A DNA stretch of 64,000 nt. It comes from an uncultured Eubacteriales bacterium. Its GTDB lineage: Bacteria > Bacillota > Clostridia > Oscillospirales > Acutalibacteraceae. The notes beneath the pieces were generated by a model, which saw only the letters and a list, made by a program, of their open reading frames with translations, ran no database searches and was not told the DNA's origin. Positions 60,601-64,000 of this stretch are shown piece after piece. Position numbers and translations under genes: made by a program. The first letter of the stretch is position 1. Each line of letters opens with the position of its first letter. The stretch is taken from positions 59,360 to 123,359 of the forward strand of contig CAKSOL010000012.1 of assembly GCA_934477125.1 (NCBI GenBank), written 5' to 3'.

Positions 60601-61518
60601 ATGAGAAGTCTTATAGATATTCTTGACCTTTCAGCCGAAGAAATCGGGCAGCTTATTGAAACGGCAAACGATATTATAGCAAGCCCCGAAAAATACAGCG
60701 AAAAATGCAAGGGTAAAAAGCTTGCCACCCTCTTTTTCGAGCCTTCGACCCGAACCCGGCTCAGTTTTGAGGCTGCGATGCTTGAGCTGGGCGGAAGCGT
60801 TATCGGATTTTCGGAGGCAGCCTCCTCCTCAGCGTCAAAGGGAGAAAGCATAGCGGATACCGCGCGCGTTGTCAGCTGTTATGCCGACATTATAGCCATG
60901 CGACACCCGAAAGAGGGTGCGCCGCTCGTTGCGGCAAAGAATGCCGCCGTTCCGGTTATAAACGCCGGCGACGGCGGACACAACCATCCGACGCAGACCC
61001 TTGCCGACCTGCTTACAATATACCGCGAAAAGGGTGGTTTTTCCAATCTGACCGTCGGCTTTTGCGGCGACCTGAAGTTCGGCAGGACGGTTCACTCGCT
61101 TATAAACGCGCTTTCAAGATACAGCGGGCTTAACCTCGTTCTGATTTCACCCGACGAGCTTCAGCTGCCGGATTATGAGCTTGACGTTATTAAAAAGCAT
61201 AATATTCCCTATCTCCGGACGGCATCTCTCGAAAGCGCTATGCCTCAGCTTGATATTCTTTATATGACGCGCGTTCAGAAGGAGCGTTTTTTCAATGAGG
61301 AGGACTATCTGAGACTGCGCGACAGCTATATCCTTACTCCGCAAAAGCTCGAAAGCGCAAAGCCGGAGCTTTGCATTATGCATCCCCTGCCGCGCGTCAA
61401 CGAAATAAGTACTGCGGTTGACAGCGACCCGCGCGCCTGTTACTTCAAGCAGGTGCTTTACGGAAAATATATGAGAATGGCGTTGATACTTATGCTTTTG
61501 GAGGAGGGACGGAAATGA
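60601..61518 (+). CDS. pyrB: Aspartate carbamoyltransferase catalytic chain
   Basis: PyrB condenses carbamoyl phosphate and aspartate. The 305-residue protein has the carbamoyl-phosphate loop FFEPSTRTRLSFE, DGGHNHPTQTLADL and the C-terminal HPLPRVNEIS. The ATG is preceded by GAGAAAGGA. It overlaps pyrI by 4 nt, so the two chains are made together as in the enteric holoenzyme. Confidence 0.96.
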   Translation: MRSLIDILDLSAEEIGQLIETANDIIASPEKYSEKCKGKKLATLFFEPSTRTRLSFEAAMLELGGSVIGFSEAASSSASKGESIADTARVVSCYADIIAMRHPKEGAPLVAAKNAAVPVINAGDGGHNHPTQTLADLLTIYREKGGFSNLTVGFCGDLKFGRTVHSLINALSRYSGLNLVLISPDELQLPDYELDVIKKHNIPYLRTASLESAMPQLDILYMTRVQKERFFNEEDYLRLRDSYILTPQKLESAKPELCIMHPLPRVNEISTAVDSDPRACYFKQVLYGKYMRMALILMLLEEGRK

Positions 61519-61934
61519 ATATAGATTCAATAAAAAACGGTGTCGTTATAGACCACATTGCCGCAGGAAAAGGAATGAAGCTTTACGAGCTGTTAGGTCT
61601 TGAGGCGCTTGAATGTTCGGTAGCCCTGATAAAAAATGTTCCGAGCAGAAAGCTCGGAAAAAAGGATATTATAAAGATAGACGGCGAATTTCCGGTCAAT
61701 CTCAGCGCGATAGGCTATGTTGACCCGGAGGCAACGGTAAACATCATAAGGGACGGCAGTCTGAGCGAAAAAAGAACCATAGGCTTACCCGAAAGGCTTA
61801 TCAATGTTATCCGCTGCCGCAATCCGCGCTGCATAACCTCAACCGAACAGGAGCTTGAGCAGATTTTCGTTCTCGGCGACCGCGAAAAACGGGTTTACCG
61901 CTGCATTTACTGCGAAAGCCCCGCGCAAAGCTGA
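61515..61934 (+). CDS. pyrI: Aspartate carbamoyltransferase regulatory chain
   Basis: PyrI gives allosteric control by CTP and ATP. It has the nucleotide-binding N domain (IDHIAAGKGMKLYELLG) and a zinc domain with four cysteines, CRNPRCIT and CIYCE, which contacts PyrB. At 139 residues it is slightly short of the E. coli chain. Its presence with a PyrR-type attenuator gives two layers of feedback. Confidence 0.95.
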   Translation: MNIDSIKNGVVIDHIAAGKGMKLYELLGLEALECSVALIKNVPSRKLGKKDIIKIDGEFPVNLSAIGYVDPEATVNIIRDGSLSEKRTIGLPERLINVIRCRNPRCITSTEQELEQIFVLGDREKRVYRCIYCESPAQS

Positions 61935-61955
61935 GCTATTCTGTACTCGCCCTTG

Positions 61956-63299
61956 CTATTGCTTTTTCTTTGACAGCTCCTTTGCCCGTTTCAGAAGAAT
62001 ACGTTCGGATTTTGAATAACCGTTTTTATGCATAAAGAATAATAACAGTCTCAAATATGTAGACGGATGATACTTCTTTCTTTCTGCTTCATCCTCATAG
62101 GTCATCAGAATATCCGGTATTTCTTTCAGCTCGATTCCCTTTACCTCGATGGCTTCTTCCGTTGCCAGAGTAGGCGCAATCTTCTTATTGAAGGTGTCAA
62201 AGGTATATCTCAGCTGCACAGTACAGAACAGCGAAAAATTATATCTGTCAGATTCAAAATTTACACTTATAATTTTTAAGGTTTCTTCATCAACGGCATC
62301 GTTGAAAATGTTTTCATCAAATTTGTATTCATCGAGAAACGCTCTCCTCATCCATCTCATAACAAAGTTGTCAAAGAAGTTGTTTCCGTCCGTGAAATCT
62401 TCAAGGTCGAGCTGTTCTCCAAGCGTTGCAGCCCATGTTCCTGGGTTATCGTTGATTTTTGCCTGACTTATTCGGGAAAGCACTACCTTATTGTCCAAGG
62501 TTTCAATCAGCAGGTGCATACAAAAGCTGTTCGGTATATACGGTTCAGACTCGTTTCCGCTTGTAATTCCCTTGGAATACTCGCGCATAAGCTCGTTTGA
62601 ATCAACCTCGCTGCCCTTTGACTTTCCGAACCTATCCCAAACATAGCTTGTCTGGCTCCATTCCGTTCTTCCGAGAGAGATGAGAAGCTTTCTGTCCTTT
62701 TTATTGTAATTTTTTGAGCAATCCCTGAGCATAAATCTGGGAAGATTGTTTCCCTTCTTTATGATATTCTGAAAATTCGGAGAGCTTTTGAATTCAAGCC
62801 AGTCTTTTTCGTTAAAATAGTAGCTCTTTTCTCCGTATTTCTTAATTTTGTCCTCCCCGGTATAAAAGCTGTACATCTCATTATTATAATTTTCAACAAC
62901 AATGTTATCGGGGGTCCATCCGAATATGATATCGCTGCAAATTTCAACGGTTTTGCCCTCTCCCCAGCCGATGCAGCCCTTTCCCATAGATTCGGACACA
63001 TACGGACCGGTAAAGCGCCTCATCAAATCGGGGAATTCCCTTGAAAGAGACTTTCTGTTAATCCGGTGCGATACAAGCTCAAGAACAATATTAAAAATAA
63101 TCAAAAACGCCATAGATGCGATTATCAGTATTCCGCCCAACGATCTGATATCAAACATCTGCACAATAAGGCTGTCAAATTCATAAAAAAGATTTTTTTG
63201 ATTATCGGATATGACATTAAAAACCAACGATGTAAAAATCGTTATGAAAATTCCGTTTATAGTCTCCCTATGCTTTCTTAGCCAAGTAAAGAGTCTCAT
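61956..63299 (-). CDS. Two-TM protein with large cytosolic domain, possibly Nudix-related
   Basis: I do not recognise this 447-residue protein with certainty. Two transmembrane helices (about 14-31 and 53-75) are followed by a roughly 370-residue soluble region. The stretch HLLIETLDNKVVLSRISQA, then PGTWAATLGEQLDLEDF and WMRRAFLDEYKF, has the strand-helix order and spaced Glu/Arg residues of a degenerate Nudix fold, but the strict Nudix box is not present. Its base composition looks more A/T-rich than the neighbouring pyr genes, and it is an isolated gene beside tRNA, which suggests recent transfer. A defence-type membrane effector is one possibility. Confidence 0.6.
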   Translation of the reverse strand: MRLFTWLRKHRETINGIFITIFTSLVFNVISDNQKNLFYEFDSLIVQMFDIRSLGGILIIASMAFLIIFNIVLELVSHRINRKSLSREFPDLMRRFTGPYVSESMGKGCIGWGEGKTVEICSDIIFGWTPDNIVVENYNNEMYSFYTGEDKIKKYGEKSYYFNEKDWLEFKSSPNFQNIIKKGNNLPRFMLRDCSKNYNKKDRKLLISLGRTEWSQTSYVWDRFGKSKGSEVDSNELMREYSKGITSGNESEPYIPNSFCMHLLIETLDNKVVLSRISQAKINDNPGTWAATLGEQLDLEDFTDGNNFFDNFVMRWMRRAFLDEYKFDENIFNDAVDEETLKIISVNFESDRYNFSLFCTVQLRYTFDTFNKKIAPTLATEEAIEVKGIELKEIPDILMTYEDEAERKKYHPSTYLRLLLFFMHKNGYSKSERILLKRAKELSKKKQ

Positions 63300-63529
63300 T
63301 TTATCACCACTGTAAAAATTATATTTTCAATACCGATCTGATTTATCTTTTCCATAATATAAAGCTGTTTGTACTATATCATACCAAATGACGAAAATCA
63401 AGCATTGCGACCGTATTTTGACAATAATTTGCCGTTTTTTAAAAATTTGTTACATAAAAATCTAAGAAGCAATAAATGGAACGACTGTATAATTCATAAT
63501 ATAACCGGACCTAAAAAATTAAGTTTTAC

Positions 63530-63558
63530 TTGACATTTGTTTATAATTCATATATACT
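63530..63558 (+). promoter_or_regulatory. Strong promoter upstream of the ncRNA/tRNA region
   Basis: Perfect TTGACA, 17 nt, TATACT. No protein-coding gene follows; transcription would start near 63564-63566. The stretch 63300-63529 before it shows no gene. Confidence 0.75.
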
Positions 63559-63563
63559 TATTT

Positions 63564-63686
63564 AAGTCTTTAAACGAAAATCCGAGATTGTTCTATTCAA
63601 AAGAGACTGCTTTATGTTAAGACTTTGCGTAAACAATAGCCGTTACTGTATTGAATAGACAATAATCTGTTTTGATTTCCGTTTTT
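63564..63686 (+). ncRNA. Candidate structured non-coding RNA
   Basis: From the predicted start site a roughly 120-nt RNA can fold into a long imperfect hairpin: outer 63573-63582 with 63674-63683 (9 of 10 pairs), inner CTATTCAA/TTGAATAG (63593-63600 with 63651-63658) with further partial pairing between, then TTTTT. The 5' end AAGUCUU can instead pair with UUAAGACUU inside the loop (63617-63625), giving an alternative fold or pseudoknot. It does not match an RNA family I know; 6S RNA was considered. Confidence 0.45.
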
Positions 63687-63726
63687 AGAATATGCCTTTT
63701 ATTATATAAAAAGCATAATTAAATAC

Positions 63727-63818
63727 GGAGACGTATCGAAGTGGTCATAACGGACATGACTCGAAATTTCGGCAGAACCTGTGATTTTCGTCCCCCCGAT
63801 TTCCGTTGATACATCTCA
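63727..63818 (+). ncRNA. tRNA-Ser-like RNA or degenerate tRNA gene
   Basis: The first 44 nt look like a clostridial tRNA-Ser: GGAGACG, D-arm UCGAAGUGGUCAUAACGGA, and an anticodon-loop-like ACUCGAAAU (CGA). The 3' half has no anticodon-stem complement, variable arm or TTCGAAT arm. Instead the 92 nt can close as a rod: GAGA-GUAUC with GAUAC-UCUC, AACGGA with UCCGUU, and CGAAAU with AUUUUCG. It may be a tRNA pseudogene or a tRNA-derived regulatory RNA. It lies 105 nt before the true tRNA-Ser. Confidence 0.45.
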
Positions 63819-63923
63819 ACCCCCAAAATTTCAAAATCGAATATTTTTTGCTTTCTCTCCTGTTTTCTCCCCAACGAATTTTTGAGCAATTTTCTGGAAG
63901 AAAACACGGATGGAAATAGATAT

Positions 63924-64000
63924 GGAGAGTTGTCCGAGTGGTCGAAGGTGCAGCACTCGAAATGCTGTAGACCGAAAGGTCTCTAGGGTTCGAATCCCTA
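63924..64000 (+). tRNA. tRNA-Ser (anticodon CGA), 3' end outside the window
   Basis: The gene begins GGAGAGU with a D-arm CCGAGUGGUCGAAGG, anticodon stem CAGCA/UGCUG around loop CUCGAAA (anticodon CGA, codon UCG), the long serine variable arm GACCGAAAGGUC, and the T-arm UAGGG-UUCGAAU-CCCUA that ends exactly at the window boundary. The 3' acceptor strand is beyond it. Confidence 0.92.

Noticed and set aside
63564..63686. 6S RNA
   Set aside because: Long hairpin shape fits loosely, but the length (about 120 nt against 180-200) and the lack of an evident central bubble argue against it.
1..64000. CRISPR arrays, insertion sequences, prophage genes, rRNA
   Set aside because: No direct-repeat/spacer pattern, transposase, integrase, phage structural gene or rRNA sequence was seen in the window.

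Overview
The window looks like chromosome from an anaerobic, endospore-forming Clostridium-class Firmicute, probably a gut Ruminococcaceae/Oscillospiraceae relative. Supporting evidence: the sporulation genes yqfC and yqfD, a T-box leader, a PyrR-type pyr attenuator, a cohesin/dockerin protein pair, a glycyl radical enzyme, an Ala-rich moderate-GC coding style and TTGACA-N17-TATAAT promoters. This taxonomic placement is an inference; there is no rRNA in the window.

Layout. 1-5.5 kb (minus): an FNT-type anion channel, a small membrane protein and an acidic membrane-anchored protein; then cysteine desulfurase-thiI-pncC. 5.6-13.4 kb (plus): tex, a DMT transporter, a nucleoside salvage set (deoD-cdd-udp), an alpha/beta esterase and rhamnulokinase. 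13.4-16.1 kb (minus): tcdA, a TtcA-like ATPase and a split chromate transporter. 16.4-18 kb: yqfC-yqfD. 19.1-21.1 kb (minus): an OadB-like membrane protein, a 48-residue membrane peptide and a DNA-deoxyinosine glycosylase, behind a leader that I read as a yybP-ykoY (Mn2+) riboswitch. 21.2-23.2 kb: an alanine-specific T-box, an Lrp/AsnC regulator and an aminotransferase.

23.2-36.4 kb is the main accessory locus. It holds a divergent RpiR regulator with two operator-like palindromes. The minus strand carries a FucI-like isomerase, FAD oxidase, Fe-S protein, class II aldolase, PfkB kinase, IolB, ABC exporter, DUF4867 protein, FGGY kinase and a fused ETF beta-alpha. Together they look like an undescribed carbohydrate or polyol pathway that includes a flavin/ETF-linked hydroxy-acid oxidation.

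36.5-46 kb: a LytTR/GHKL two-component system divergent from a membrane-anchored cohesin protein and a 1988-residue dockerin protein. 46-51.3 kb: a Crp/Fnr regulator, ferredoxin, glycyl radical enzyme with activase, and AraC regulator; the GRE substrate is unassigned. 51.3-62 kb: a DUF1287 protein and a complete pyrimidine operon (pyrC-carA-carB-pyrK-pyrD-pyrF-pyrE-pyrB-pyrI) behind an attenuator. 62-64 kb: an orphan AT-rich two-TM protein, a promoter followed by a structured candidate ncRNA, a tRNA-Ser-like RNA, and a tRNA-Ser(CGA) cut by the window end.
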